Source of the DNA: Flavobacterium psychrophilum | GTDB lineage: Bacteria; Bacteroidota; Bacteroidia; Flavobacteriales; Flavobacteriaceae | NCBI GenBank assembly: GCA_945897545.1 | Contig: CAMDGJ010000055.1 | Location: 1 to 13,514, forward strand | DNA length: 13,514 bases | Direction of reading: 5' to 3' | Shown here: positions 1 to 9,398 of the stretch, one piece after another | How positions within the stretch are numbered: position 1 is the first letter of the stretch | How the letters are laid out: each line of letters opens with the position of its first letter | Notes under the pieces: generated by a model | Told to the model about the DNA's origin: nothing | Database searches by the model: none | The model's input: only the letters and a program-made list of their open reading frames with translations | Made by a program: the position numbers and the translations under genes

Positions 1-2
1 AA

Positions 3-50
3 ACGCTTATAACGGATGTGTAAAATCCTGTTATAAGCGTCTTTTTATTC
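3..50 (+). terminator. Intrinsic terminator for an off-window plus-strand gene
   Basis: An 11-bp perfect stem (3-13 acgcttataac pairing with 30-40 gttataagcgt), extended inward by GGA/TCC with one bulged base, is followed by CTTTTTATT. This is the layout of a Rho-independent terminator on the plus strand. It implies a gene ending just left of the window and converging on the minus-strand cargo gene. It might also work on the minus strand, but the bases that would show this lie outside the window. Confidence 0.75.
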
Positions 51-94
51 TTTAGAAAACCGCGCTGATCAAAACAAGAGAGGTTTTTCAGTGC

Positions 95-120
95 CCTCGC
101 CGCGGCGAGGAATTTTTTTT
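95..120 (+). terminator. GC-rich palindromic hairpin with T-run
   Basis: The 16-bp sequence at 95-110 (cctcgccgcggcgagg) is exactly its own reverse complement and can form a 6-bp all-strong stem around CGCG. It is followed by AA and eight T residues (113-120) that overlap the stop codon of the minus-strand gene. The T-run fits plus-strand termination, making this a second terminator behind the one at 3-50. On the minus strand there is an A-run before the hairpin and no T-run after it. Its GC content stands out in an AT-rich neighbourhood, so a dispersed palindromic repeat is an alternative reading. Confidence 0.55.
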
Positions 121-2230
121 ATCTTTTTAAAGAGAAATGAGATTTAAAATTTTTAAGAATATTTAGCTCTAAATAATCAACTGTAAACCAATAATCGCCA
201 GCCGGCATTTGTAGCCCGATATAAGTCCCATCCCATCCAGCATCGTTTGGATTAATATCCTTCAATAGTTTGCCATAGCGATCAAAAATATAAATTCTTG
301 TATTTAATTGATTGTTTAAACTCGTAATATTCCAAACGTCATTGTATCCATCTCCATTTGGCGTAAAAAACTTGGGATGTTTAATAACTAAAATATCGTT
401 TACTGATATTGAATCACTACAACCATTAACATCGCTCACAGTAATCGTATGTATCCCAGAGGAAACATTTTCAAAAATCGGAATAGTTTGTGAGGGTCCC
501 GAATCCAATTGATACAAATAATTGCCTGTTGCAGTTGCAAAAACTGTTATGATTTGATTATTTTCAAAAGCATCCGTAACAGTATAACTCACGCTTGTCA
601 AAGTATTACTAGGATTAACCGTTATATTAATTGCTGTTGGAGGGATAGCACATTGCCCAGCATCTGGAATAAAAGTATAAGGTAATGTTCCTACAACTGA
701 TGTATCAATAGTTCCAGATGGTGTCCAAGTTCCTGAAATGCCATTGTTCGATGTTATTGGCAAGTCAGCAATAGTTTCTCCAGAACAAACCGCTGCCACT
801 TGCGTGAACGTTGGCGTTATTTTAGGATTAACCTTTACCAACACCGACGTTCTTGAACTCTCACAACCATTTATAGTTTGAGAAGCATAATAGGTTCCTG
901 ATATAACATTGGTGGTCGTGGCTAATGCCGTTCCACCAGTTAAATCGGCATACCATTTTATTGCCGTTCCTGTGGCTACTAAATTCGCCACTGTTGAAGC
1001 AGTACAAAATGTTTGCGTTGATGCTGTTGGAGCTGGTATTGGAGTGATGGTTACAACAACTGCCGTTCTTGCACTTTCGCACCCGCTAACTGTTTGCGAA
1101 GCATAATACGTTGTGCCTGTCGCTAAAGCAGTGGTACTCGCTAAAGACGCTCCGCCTGTTGCAGCAGCATACCATTTTATGGCTGTTCCAGTCGCAATTA
1201 AATTCGTCACGGTAGCAGAAGTACAAAAAGTTTGTGCTACTGCTGTTGGTGCTGTTGCTGTAGTTATGGTTACTGCAACTGCCGTTCTTGTACTTTCACA
1301 AGTGCCTACAGTTTGCGATGCATAATACGTTGTGCCTGTCGCTAAAGCAGTGGTACTCGCTAAAGACGCTCCACCTGTTGCAGCAGCATACCATTGAATA
1401 GCTGTTCCTGTTGCTACTAAATTTGCAACTGTGGCTGATGTACAAAATGTTGGTGCTACTGCTGTTGGTGCTGTTGCTGTAGTTATGGTTACTGCAACTG
1501 CCGTTCTTGTACTTTCACAAGTGCCAACTGTTTGCGATGCATAATACGTTGTTCCAGTTACCAAAGGAGTTGTTCCTGCCAATGCTGTTCCACCTGTTAA
1601 AGCAGCGTACCATTGAATATTTGTTCCTGCTGTTGTTACTAAATTCGCCACTGTTGCAGAATTACAAAATGTTTGTGCCACTGCTGTTGGCGCTGTTGCT
1701 GTAGTTATGGTTACTGCAACGGGTTTAGTTATTGAACAACCCCCTAGAGTACTTTTTATATAATACGTGCCGCTTGTAGTAATGGCGCTAGGAGTTGATA
1801 TCGCAGTAGTAGCAGCTGCATTAGTCCAATAGGTTAATATGGTGCCTGGTGTACTTCCTGCTGTTACGGCAGTTGATGTTATATCAACGGTACCAGAGCA
1901 AACTGGTGCAGGATTTATAATTTCTAATTTTAAGGGAGTAACAGTTGTTGTAACTGTTACCTTTATTGTATATTCATAAGTTAACTCGACATTCAAAACA
2001 GGATAGCAGCCAGGATTAGAAACAGGTATTATGTCTACACTTAAATTTCCACCAAAATCAAGATTGCTGAATATAGGAACACAAGTATTAAAATTTAATG
2101 TTGTACCAGGTGTATTGGGGGGGTAAAACGGTTCTGCAATCACTTTAGCTGGCAAACACGTTGCACCCACAGTTGTATGTAGTACATCCGTAAAATAGAT
2201 TGAAATAAGTGTTGAAATGAGGGCAAGCAC
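119..2230 (-). CDS. Large repetitive secreted protein with T9SS type B (gliding motility-associated) C-terminal domain; main part of a frame-split gene
   Basis: As read, 703 aa from a GTG. From N to C: a Cys-containing N-terminal region (about 1-105); a degenerate Ig-like repeat (about 106-179); four tandem repeats of 72-74 aa (about 180-470), each with a TFC...WYA...GTTYYASQT...CES..T core; a PKD/Ig-like module (about 471-541, CSGETI...GTWTP); a SprB-like 'VSDVNGC' region (about 542-612); and a type B sorting domain (about 614-703) with [28 protein letters not shown] and the ending FKSHFSLKR. That C-terminal domain (TIGR04131/CHU_C family) sends proteins through the type IX secretion system, so this is probably a surface or released adhesin-like protein; the ligand is unknown. 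The GTG start has no good signal peptide. The signal peptide is in the overlapping frame at 2145-2486, so this is most likely the body of one longer gene (about 790 aa), split by a frameshift or a sequence error. Confidence 0.85.
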   Translation of the reverse strand: MLALISTLISIYFTDVLHTTVGATCLPAKVIAEPFYPPNTPGTTLNFNTCVPIFSNLDFGGNLSVDIIPVSNPGCYPVLNVELTYEYTIKVTVTTTVTPLKLEIINPAPVCSGTVDITSTAVTAGSTPGTILTYWTNAAATTAISTPSAITTSGTYYIKSTLGGCSITKPVAVTITTATAPTAVAQTFCNSATVANLVTTAGTNIQWYAALTGGTALAGTTPLVTGTTYYASQTVGTCESTRTAVAVTITTATAPTAVAPTFCTSATVANLVATGTAIQWYAAATGGASLASTTALATGTTYYASQTVGTCESTRTAVAVTITTATAPTAVAQTFCTSATVTNLIATGTAIKWYAAATGGASLASTTALATGTTYYASQTVSGCESARTAVVVTITPIPAPTASTQTFCTASTVANLVATGTAIKWYADLTGGTALATTTNVISGTYYASQTINGCESSRTSVLVKVNPKITPTFTQVAAVCSGETIADLPITSNNGISGTWTPSGTIDTSVVGTLPYTFIPDAGQCAIPPTAINITVNPSNTLTSVSYTVTDAFENNQIITVFATATGNYLYQLDSGPSQTIPIFENVSSGIHTITVSDVNGCSDSISVNDILVIKHPKFFTPNGDGYNDVWNITSLNNQLNTRIYIFDRYGKLLKDINPNDAGWDGTYIGLQMPAGDYWFTVDYLELNILKNFKSHFSLKR
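821..1693 (-). repeat. Four tandem ~219-bp coding repeats (Ig-like modules)
   Basis: The coding sequence carries four consecutive units of about 73 codons. Identity is high at the DNA level: 1234-1306 is identical to 1453-1525 (73 bp, offset 219), and 1101-1176 matches 1320-1395 with a single difference (offset 219). The outer units have diverged more. Conserved residues per unit are a Cys in TFC, a WYA tryptophan-tyrosine pair, TTYYASQT and a second Cys in CES; the two Cys could form an intra-domain disulphide. The near-identity implies recent duplication or gene conversion, so copy number may vary between strains and may be wrong in short-read assemblies. Confidence 0.9.
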
Positions 2231-2486
2231 CAGATTTAGTATAGTTTGTAATTTGTATTTCTACTTTTACATCTGTAATTTTTTCAGAAGGATTTATTTT
2301 TCCCGGTAATGTAAAGTCATTAGCATAACCAGCGCTGAGAGGACCTGTATTACCTAAACCAGCCCAAGCTTTTCTGTCAATCCCTTTCATAGCATTAGCA
2401 TGGGTTTGAGTCAAAATGATCGTCCTCTGACCAAAGGAAAAATTCGTTAATAAGATTAAAAATAATACTGTAAGATGTCTAATCAT
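2145..2486 (-). CDS. Signal peptide and N-terminal domain of the T9SS cargo gene, in a different frame from the body
   Basis: The 113-aa reading begins with a clear Sec signal peptide (MIRH followed by a Leu/Ile/Phe-rich core and SFGQ, residues 1-20). It continues with a beta-rich stretch containing [17 protein letters not shown] (about residues 70-86) and stops at 2145-2147. It overlaps the 703-aa reading by 86 bp in another frame. That larger reading starts abruptly at a GTG and lacks an export signal, and neither product makes sense alone. The simplest reading is one gene (2486 to 119) broken by a +1/-1 event between about 2145 and 2263. Joining NVFAS directly to [10 protein letters not shown] would need loss of one T near 2146. 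It starts 5 bp after the stop of the upstream fragment, so the two may be co-transcribed. An independent small secreted protein is possible but less likely. Confidence 0.65.
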   Translation of the reverse strand: MIRHLTVLFLILLTNFSFGQRTIILTQTHANAMKGIDRKAWAGLGNTGPLSAGYANDFTLPGKINPSEKITDVKVEIQITNYTKSGACPHFNTYFNLFYGCTTYNCGCNVFAS

Positions 2487-2491
2487 TTTAT

Positions 2492-2809
2492 TTATTTTTT
2501 GAAAAGGTTGGTGAACCTCAAAAAAGGTAAGTTAACCCAATTTAGGTTCATAAAAATAGTATCTCCTGAAATAAATGAAGAATTCATTACACTTGGATCG
2601 GTCACAAAGGAATAATTACCGGGAACACTCGTACCTGCTATTGTTGCTAAGCTATAAGTTGGAAAGCCACCGGCCATAAAACCAACACCACTTCCACCCA
2701 ATTCAAAATCTCTATTAGTCAGTAAGTTTTGTGAATTCCCATGACTAATACTAAAGAAAATAAATATAAATAAGAAAGGATCACTAATATTTCTCATCAT
2801 CAAAGGCAT
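2492..2809 (-). pseudogene. N-terminal fragment of a secreted protein (signal peptide plus 'NLLTNRDFE' domain start)
   Basis: 105 aa. The likely start is the Met at residue 4 or 5, giving a signal peptide with a very hydrophobic FLFIFIFFSIS core and a cleavage region near NSQ. Next comes NLLTNRDFELG, the usual opening of a beta-sandwich region in large Bacteroidota secreted proteins (compare the common NL..NGDFE), then a stretch with DPSVMNSSFISGD. After GDT (about residue 83) the family-like character stops and the remaining 20 or so residues look like read-through into unrelated sequence, ending at TAA just before the next gene. There is no sorting domain. I read this as a truncated remnant of a longer T9SS-type cargo gene, but a genuine short secreted protein cannot be excluded. 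No function is assigned. Confidence 0.5.
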
Positions 2810-2940
2810 TAATTTGCTTTAAAAAAGGGTCTAATTATCGCAATAGTAGCTAAATATATAAAATTTGACTCTCCGACAGAACTAATTCTATAATTATTGT
2901 CCAACTTTTAAAAAAAATTGACAAATATTAAAAATAGTAT

Positions 2941-2976
2941 TAAACAAAAAAGACCCGAAAAAATTCGGATCTTTTA
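2941..2976 (-). terminator. Intrinsic terminator of secDF
   Basis: On the minus strand, AAAAGATCCGAA and TTCGGGTCTTTT pair as a 12-bp stem (one G-T wobble) around a TTTT loop and are followed by TTGTTTA (plus-strand arms 2948-2959 and 2964-2975). It begins about 16 bp after the secDF stop codon. The arms are A-rich and T-rich on either side, so it could act in both directions. Confidence 0.85.
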
Positions 2977-2991
2977 TAGAAATTTAAAAAT

Positions 2992-5973
2992 TTAATTTGA
3001 TTCAGAATTGTGTTCACTTTCAATTCTTTTATGTTCTTCCTCTGACATTGTATCACACAATACAGGAGTAGCTATAAATAATGAGGAATAAGTTCCCACA
3101 ATAATACCTATAAGCATAGCGAAGATAAATCCACGAATTGATTCACCACCAAAGATAAACATAATCAACAATACCATAATCATCGTTAATGAGGTATTGA
3201 TTGTTCTAGACATTGTACTGTTAATCGATTGGTTTACAATACTATTGAAATCTCCTTTGGCTTTTTTGGCTCCTAAAAATTCACGTACTCTGTCAAATAC
3301 AATTACAGTATCATTCATAGAATACCCAATAACGGTTAGAATCGCAGCAATAAAGTGTTGATCTATCTCCATTCCAAAAGGCATGAATTTATAACATAAC
3401 GAGTAGATTCCTAATACAAATATTACATCATGTACTACTGCAGCAATTGCACCCAAACTGTACTGCCATTTTCTGAAACTGATCACCAAATACAAACCTA
3501 CAATAAGCATAGCACCAATAACTGCCCAGTATGAGTTAGTTTTAATATCCTCGGCAATTGTAGGACCTACTTTTGAAGCCTGCATAATACCAAGTTTTTT
3601 TCCATCGTAAGCATTGACAAACTTATCGTAAGTCATTCCGGCAGAATAATGTTTCTTCAAATTATCGAACAACAACTTATTTACTTCTTCGTCAGCCTGA
3701 CTGCCGTTTTCTTGCACCTTATATTTAGTTGTAATTTTTAATTGATCGTCTTTACCAAAGATCTTTACTTCGGCACTACCATCAAAAACTTTAGCTAATT
3801 CTGCTTTTACACCCTCAACTTCAACCGGCTTTTCAAATCGGATTTGGAAAGTTCTTCCTCCAACAAAATCAACACCTTGGTCTAAACCATTTGTAGCCAA
3901 TGAATAAATACTGACAATAGTTACAAGAGCAGAGAATCCATAAGTCCATTTTTTGATTTTCAAGAAATCAAAGTGGAAATTCGTAAAGAAATTTTTAGAA
4001 AAATTAGTTACAAATGACAAGTTTAAGTTTTTACTTATTCTTCTGTCGATAAATATTCTTGCAATAAAAATTGAAGTAAACAAAGAGGTTATGATACCAA
4101 TTAATAATGTCGTTGCAAAACCTTTAATTGGTCCTGAACCAAAAATAAATAATACACCACCAGTCAAAATGTGGGTAACGTTTGCATCAACAATAGAACG
4201 CATTGCCCCTTTCCAACTATATGAAGCTTCAACAGCTTCACCTAATGATTTACCAGAACGCAGTTCTTCTTTTGCTCTTTCATAAATAATGATATTGGCA
4301 TCCACAGCAGTTCCCATTGTCAAAACGATACCAGCAATACCAGGCAAAGTAAGTACAGCACCGATACTTGCTAAAATTCCGAACAAGAATAATAAGTTGA
4401 CTGCTAATGCTATATTTGCATACCAACCCGCTCGTCCATAATAAATCATCATCCAAAGTGAAACTAATAACAATCCTAAAATAGCAGAATTAGTTCCATT
4501 ATCAATCGCTTCTTGTCCTAAGGATGGTCCAACTACTTCCGATTGAATAATATCAGCTGCGGCAGGAAGCTTACCAGCTCTAAGAACGTTAGCTAAATCT
4601 TTTGTTTCCGCGATTTCAAAAACACCTGAAATTTCAGATCTTCCTCCCGAAATAGGACCGCTAGAAACACCTGGTGCAGAATATACAATGTTATCTAAAA
4701 CAATAGCAATATTGGTTTTTTGAGTATAAGCTCTACCCGTTAATTCTTCCCAAGCTTTGGCTCCTTGACCATTCATTTGCATAGTTACAGAAGGTTTCCC
4801 TAATTGATCAAAAGAATCTTTTGCATCAGTCACTACTCCGCCACCCATTGAAGCCACGTTGTCTCTATTTCCTTTTAAGGCATATAGTTCAACAGCGTCA
4901 ATTTCTTTTCCTTTGTCATCTTTAAGAGTTGTTGGTTTTCCCCAAACAAATCTTGCAAATTTTTGGTCTGCCGCCAATAAAACTCTAATGTCAGCTCGTC
5001 GCAAATAACCTCCAACAGCTGCAGTGTCTTTTGGTGAAAACATACCTAAAACGGGTCCGCCGCCTTGTTGGATAATTTTATCAAGTAAAGGATTGTTTCC
5101 TTTTTTAGCTACAGCAGTATCTTTTTTATCTGTTAATAAAGCACTTAAAGTATCCTTTACAACAGCTTTAACTTCTGGAGTTTTGATTTCAGTTTTTTTC
5201 AATGCCTCGTTTGCAGTCATCAAGAAATTACCAATTTCTTCTACCTTATACGTTTCCCAAAACTCTAATTGAGCCGTACTTTGTAATAATTTCTTGATTC
5301 TATCGACATCTTTTGCACCAGGAAGTTCTACAAGGATCCTTCCAGACTCTCCTAGTTTTTGAATATTAGGTTGTGTAACACCAAATTTATCGATACGTTT
5401 TCTCAATACTCCAAAAGCACTTTCTACTGATTCATCAACTTTTCTTTTGATTACTTTTTGAGCCTGAGCATCGTTCATTTGAAAATCAATTCCACCTTCA
5501 CCTTGCAACGTTCTGTTTGCAAAAATATCGGGAGAAGCCAGTTTAACTGTTCCTCTTGAATTCGCTTCGAAAGCTTCGAAAAAAGCATCGATATACGTTT
5601 GATTTCCTTTTTGGTTTGCGGTTGCATCAGCCAAAGATTTGTTGAAAACCGGGTTTTTAGAATTATTGGATAATCCTTTCAAAACATCTTGTACTGATAT
5701 TTGTAATATCACGTTGATACCACCTTCTAAATCAAGTCCTTTGTTGATTTGTTTGTCTTTTACTTCATTGAAAGTAAAATTTGTAAATCCAAGATTGAAA
5801 ACATTTTCTTTTCCAATGGAATCTAAATATTTTAATTCTTTCTCGGGATTTCCACCAGCAAAAGATTTTGCATCGTTTTTGACTTTGCTTGAAACGAAAG
5901 TGAAAGAAAGTTGGTAAATGCTTACCAATGCAAATAGAATTGCGAAAAATTTAATAAGTCCTTTATTCTGCAT
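2992..5973 (-). CDS. secDF: Protein translocase subunit SecDF (natural SecD-SecF fusion)
   Basis: This inner-membrane RND-type protein uses the proton gradient to help the SecYEG channel release exported proteins on the periplasmic side. The 993 aa contain a complete SecD half: TM1 at about 7-27; GLDLEGG at 79-85; a large periplasmic head; and five TMs at about 494-640 with GTAVDAN at 554-560, where D558 matches the essential E. coli SecD Asp519. The SecF half follows: TM at about 677-694; GVDFVGG at 700-706; and TMs at about 815-970 with YSMNDTVIVFDR at 884-895, where D888 matches SecF Asp213. The halves join through a Lys/Asn/Phe-rich cytoplasmic linker (about 643-675). Fusion is usual in Bacteroidota. 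The periplasmic part has a low-complexity insertion around 255-320. It has its own promoter and terminator. T9SS cargo such as the neighbouring gene depends on Sec export. Confidence 0.97.
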   Translation of the reverse strand: MQNKGLIKFFAILFALVSIYQLSFTFVSSKVKNDAKSFAGGNPEKELKYLDSIGKENVFNLGFTNFTFNEVKDKQINKGLDLEGGINVILQISVQDVLKGLSNNSKNPVFNKSLADATANQKGNQTYIDAFFEAFEANSRGTVKLASPDIFANRTLQGEGGIDFQMNDAQAQKVIKRKVDESVESAFGVLRKRIDKFGVTQPNIQKLGESGRILVELPGAKDVDRIKKLLQSTAQLEFWETYKVEEIGNFLMTANEALKKTEIKTPEVKAVVKDTLSALLTDKKDTAVAKKGNNPLLDKIIQQGGGPVLGMFSPKDTAAVGGYLRRADIRVLLAADQKFARFVWGKPTTLKDDKGKEIDAVELYALKGNRDNVASMGGGVVTDAKDSFDQLGKPSVTMQMNGQGAKAWEELTGRAYTQKTNIAIVLDNIVYSAPGVSSGPISGGRSEISGVFEIAETKDLANVLRAGKLPAAADIIQSEVVGPSLGQEAIDNGTNSAILGLLLVSLWMMIYYGRAGWYANIALAVNLLFLFGILASIGAVLTLPGIAGIVLTMGTAVDANIIIYERAKEELRSGKSLGEAVEASYSWKGAMRSIVDANVTHILTGGVLFIFGSGPIKGFATTLLIGIITSLFTSIFIARIFIDRRISKNLNLSFVTNFSKNFFTNFHFDFLKIKKWTYGFSALVTIVSIYSLATNGLDQGVDFVGGRTFQIRFEKPVEVEGVKAELAKVFDGSAEVKIFGKDDQLKITTKYKVQENGSQADEEVNKLLFDNLKKHYSAGMTYDKFVNAYDGKKLGIMQASKVGPTIAEDIKTNSYWAVIGAMLIVGLYLVISFRKWQYSLGAIAAVVHDVIFVLGIYSLCYKFMPFGMEIDQHFIAAILTVIGYSMNDTVIVFDRVREFLGAKKAKGDFNSIVNQSINSTMSRTINTSLTMIMVLLIMFIFGGESIRGFIFAMLIGIIVGTYSSLFIATPVLCDTMSEEEHKRIESEHNSESN

Positions 5974-6099
5974 TATTACTAAAAATTAATTATTTATTGT
6001 ATGTTTTTTTGGTTTAAACCCTTATAAAGCAGTCCCTCACATCCATTTTTATAAAAAAATAAAACGTCGTGAATTACCTCATTTTTTTTTTTGACCGAG

Positions 6100-6130
6100 C
6101 AAATATATAATTAACGTTAACATTAACCAA
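6100..6130 (-). promoter_or_regulatory. secDF promoter (Bacteroidota TTG-N20-TATATTTG)
   Basis: The minus strand reads TTG (6128-6130), 20 bp, then TATATTTG (6100-6107), matching the Bacteroidota consensus of a -33 TTG and a -7 TAnnTTTG. It sits just after the mdh terminator and about 127 bp before the secDF ATG, giving a leader of roughly 120 nt. The spacer holds the palindrome TTAACGTTAA (6111-6120) and three consecutive TTAACN hexamers. Confidence 0.75.
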
Positions 6131-6150
6131 TTTATTTATTGATTAATGTC

Positions 6151-6178
6151 AAAAAAAAGACTGCAAAAGTGCAGTCTT
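6151..6178 (-). terminator. Intrinsic terminator of mdh
   Basis: Plus-strand arms AAGACTGCA (6157-6165) and TGCAGTCTT (6170-6178) form a perfect 9-bp stem with a 4-nt loop. On the minus strand the stem runs into TTTTTTTT, 22 bp after the mdh stop. On the plus strand it is followed by CTCTTTTTT, so termination in both directions is possible. Confidence 0.9.
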
Positions 6179-6199
6179 CTCTTTTTTGTACCTATATTA

Positions 6200-7135
6200 T
6201 TATACTAACACTGATTTTAGGTCAGCATTCATATTTCTGACTGCATCAGCACTTTTGGCGAAAGCCGCTTTTTCAGCATCGCTTAACTTAATATCAAGAA
6301 TTTGTTCGATTCCATTTTTTCCAATAATACATGGAACACCAATACAAATATCGCTTTGGCCATATTCTCCATCTAACATTACGGAACAAGCAATCATTTT
6401 CTTTTGATCGTTCAAAATACTGTCTACTAAATAGGCAACAGAAGCTCCCGGCGCATACCACGCAGATGTTCCTAAAAGCCCAGTTAATGTAGCTCCACCA
6501 ACCATTGTATCAGCAGCGACTTTAGCTAATTCCTCTTCTGATAAAAATTCAGAAACAGGAATACCATTATAAGAAGCTAATCTTGTCAAAGGAATCATTG
6601 TCGTATCACCGTGACCACCAATAACCATTGCAGAAACATCATTTGATGGTTTGTCCAATGCTTTTGACAAATAATATCTAAAACGAGAGCTATCAAGCGC
6701 TCCACCCATTCCTATTATTCTATTTTTTGGCAAACCTGTCGCTTTCAATGTCAAATATGTCATCGTATCCATTGGGTTTGAAACGACTACGATAATCGCG
6801 TTTGGAGAATGTGTCAAAACATTGTCTGCAACCGATTTTACAATTCCTGCATTAATACCTATTAATTCTTCACGAGTCATTCCTGGTTTTCTAGGAATTC
6901 CCGAAGTGATTACTACGACATTGCTATTGGCTGTTTTAGAATAATCATTGGTTACACCCGTAACTATCGTATTAAAACCAGTATTTGTTGCACATTGCAT
7001 CAAATCCATCGCTTTACCTTCGGCAAAACCTTCTCTAATATCTAATAATACTACTTCACTTGCAATTCCTCTATACGAAATTGAATCTGCGCAAGATGCT
7101 CCCACATTTCCTGCTCCTACAATTGTAACTTTCAT
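6200..7135 (-). CDS. mdh: Malate dehydrogenase (NAD-dependent, LDH-like type)
   Basis: It catalyses malate + NAD+ to oxaloacetate + NADH in the TCA cycle, in the cytoplasm. The 311 aa are normal for the LDH-like MDH class. Visible elements are the Rossmann motif GAGNVG (7-12); acidic D32 at the end of the second strand, which favours NAD; the substrate loop PRKPGMTR (81-88), whose R82 is the Arg that marks malate rather than lactate specificity (Gln in LDH) and whose R88 is a second substrate Arg; SNPMD (119-123); D148 and R151; and the catalytic His175 in GGHGDT (173-178). The start is the ATG at 7135. It lies 135 bp after gyrB with a REP-like hairpin between them. I see no TAnnTTTG box directly upstream, so read-through from gyrB is possible. 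The terminator at 6151-6178 follows. Confidence 0.96.
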   Translation of the reverse strand: MKVTIVGAGNVGASCADSISYRGIASEVVLLDIREGFAEGKAMDLMQCATNTGFNTIVTGVTNDYSKTANSNVVVITSGIPRKPGMTREELIGINAGIVKSVADNVLTHSPNAIIVVVSNPMDTMTYLTLKATGLPKNRIIGMGGALDSSRFRYYLSKALDKPSNDVSAMVIGGHGDTTMIPLTRLASYNGIPVSEFLSEEELAKVAADTMVGGATLTGLLGTSAWYAPGASVAYLVDSILNDQKKMIACSVMLDGEYGQSDICIGVPCIIGKNGIEQILDIKLSDAEKAAFAKSADAVRNMNADLKSVLV

Positions 7136-7170
7136 TTTTATATGTTGTTTATTGTTGTTTTATTTTTTTT

Positions 7171-7209
7171 CCTCTCCCCAACCCTCTCCGAAGGAGAAGG
7201 AGATTGGAG
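7171..7209. repeat. REP-like palindromic element between gyrB and mdh
   Basis: CCCTCTCC (7182-7189) and GGAGAAGG (7193-7200) form a hairpin with a 3-nt loop, flanked by CCTCTCCCCAA and ATTGGAG, which pair again as an outer partial repeat. The block is C/G-rich in an AT-rich spacer. The pattern 'CCTCxCCCCAACCCTCTCC...GGAGA' resembles an intergenic palindrome I know to be common in Flavobacteriia genomes; that recognition is from memory and was not searched. It may also act as a transcript 3'-end or attenuator after gyrB, but no T-run follows on the minus strand. Confidence 0.6.
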
Positions 7210-7270
7210 TTGATTTATTTACTCCTAAAATTAATTACAGAAAACTGCCGTCTTAATTCTGCTATCTGGT

Positions 7271-9217
<1,947 letters not shown>

Positions 9218-9249
9218 TTACTCTAAAAATGTATTTTTTTTATAACACG

Positions 9250-9284
9250 CAAATATATAAAAATGCATAGGATTTAATAGACAA
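9250..9284 (-). promoter_or_regulatory. gyrB promoter
   Basis: The minus-strand TATATTTG (9250-9257) matches the Bacteroidota -7 box exactly. A TTG lies at 9282-9284 with 24 bp between, slightly longer than usual. It is 39 bp upstream of the gyrB ATG, giving a short leader of roughly 30 nt. The same box, with a better spaced TTG, precedes secDF. Confidence 0.65.
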
Positions 9285-9331
9285 AATCAGGGTTTAAGTT
9301 GGTAAGTTATTAACATTTTTGACTTTTTTTT

Positions 9332-9367
9332 ACAATAAAAAACGCTCTCTAATTGAGAACGTTTTTT
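9332..9367 (-). terminator. Intrinsic terminator of asnB
   Basis: On the minus strand AAAAAACGTTCTCA pairs with the AGAGAGCGTTTTTT arm (plus-strand 9337-9350 and 9354-9367) with one G-T wobble, then runs into ATTGTAAAAAAAAG. It starts about 30 bp after the asnB stop. Its A-run/T-run symmetry suggests it may work in both directions. Confidence 0.85.
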
Positions 9368-9398
9368 AAACAATAAATATTGAAATATAATTTTGTTT

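Noticed and set aside
909..1325. Plus-strand open frames opposite the tandem repeats
   Set aside because: They recur with the same 219-bp period as the minus-strand repeats and mirror them; they lack start-site context and do not look like a separate gene.
821..1693. CRISPR array
   Set aside because: The repeat unit is about 219 bp, in frame, and encodes an Ig-like module; there are no short repeats with unique spacers.
2117..2123. G7 homopolymer as the cause of the frame break
   Set aside because: The signal-peptide frame already stops at 2145-2147, before translation would reach this run, so a length change here could not restore the join.
2900..2945. Promoter for the secreted-protein fragment (AATATTTG near 2922 with an upstream TTG)
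   Set aside because: The -7 match is partial and the spacing is only about 15 bp; too weak to list.
3953..5917. Plus-strand open frames opposite secDF
   Set aside because: They are antisense shadows of an intact, strongly conserved membrane protein gene.
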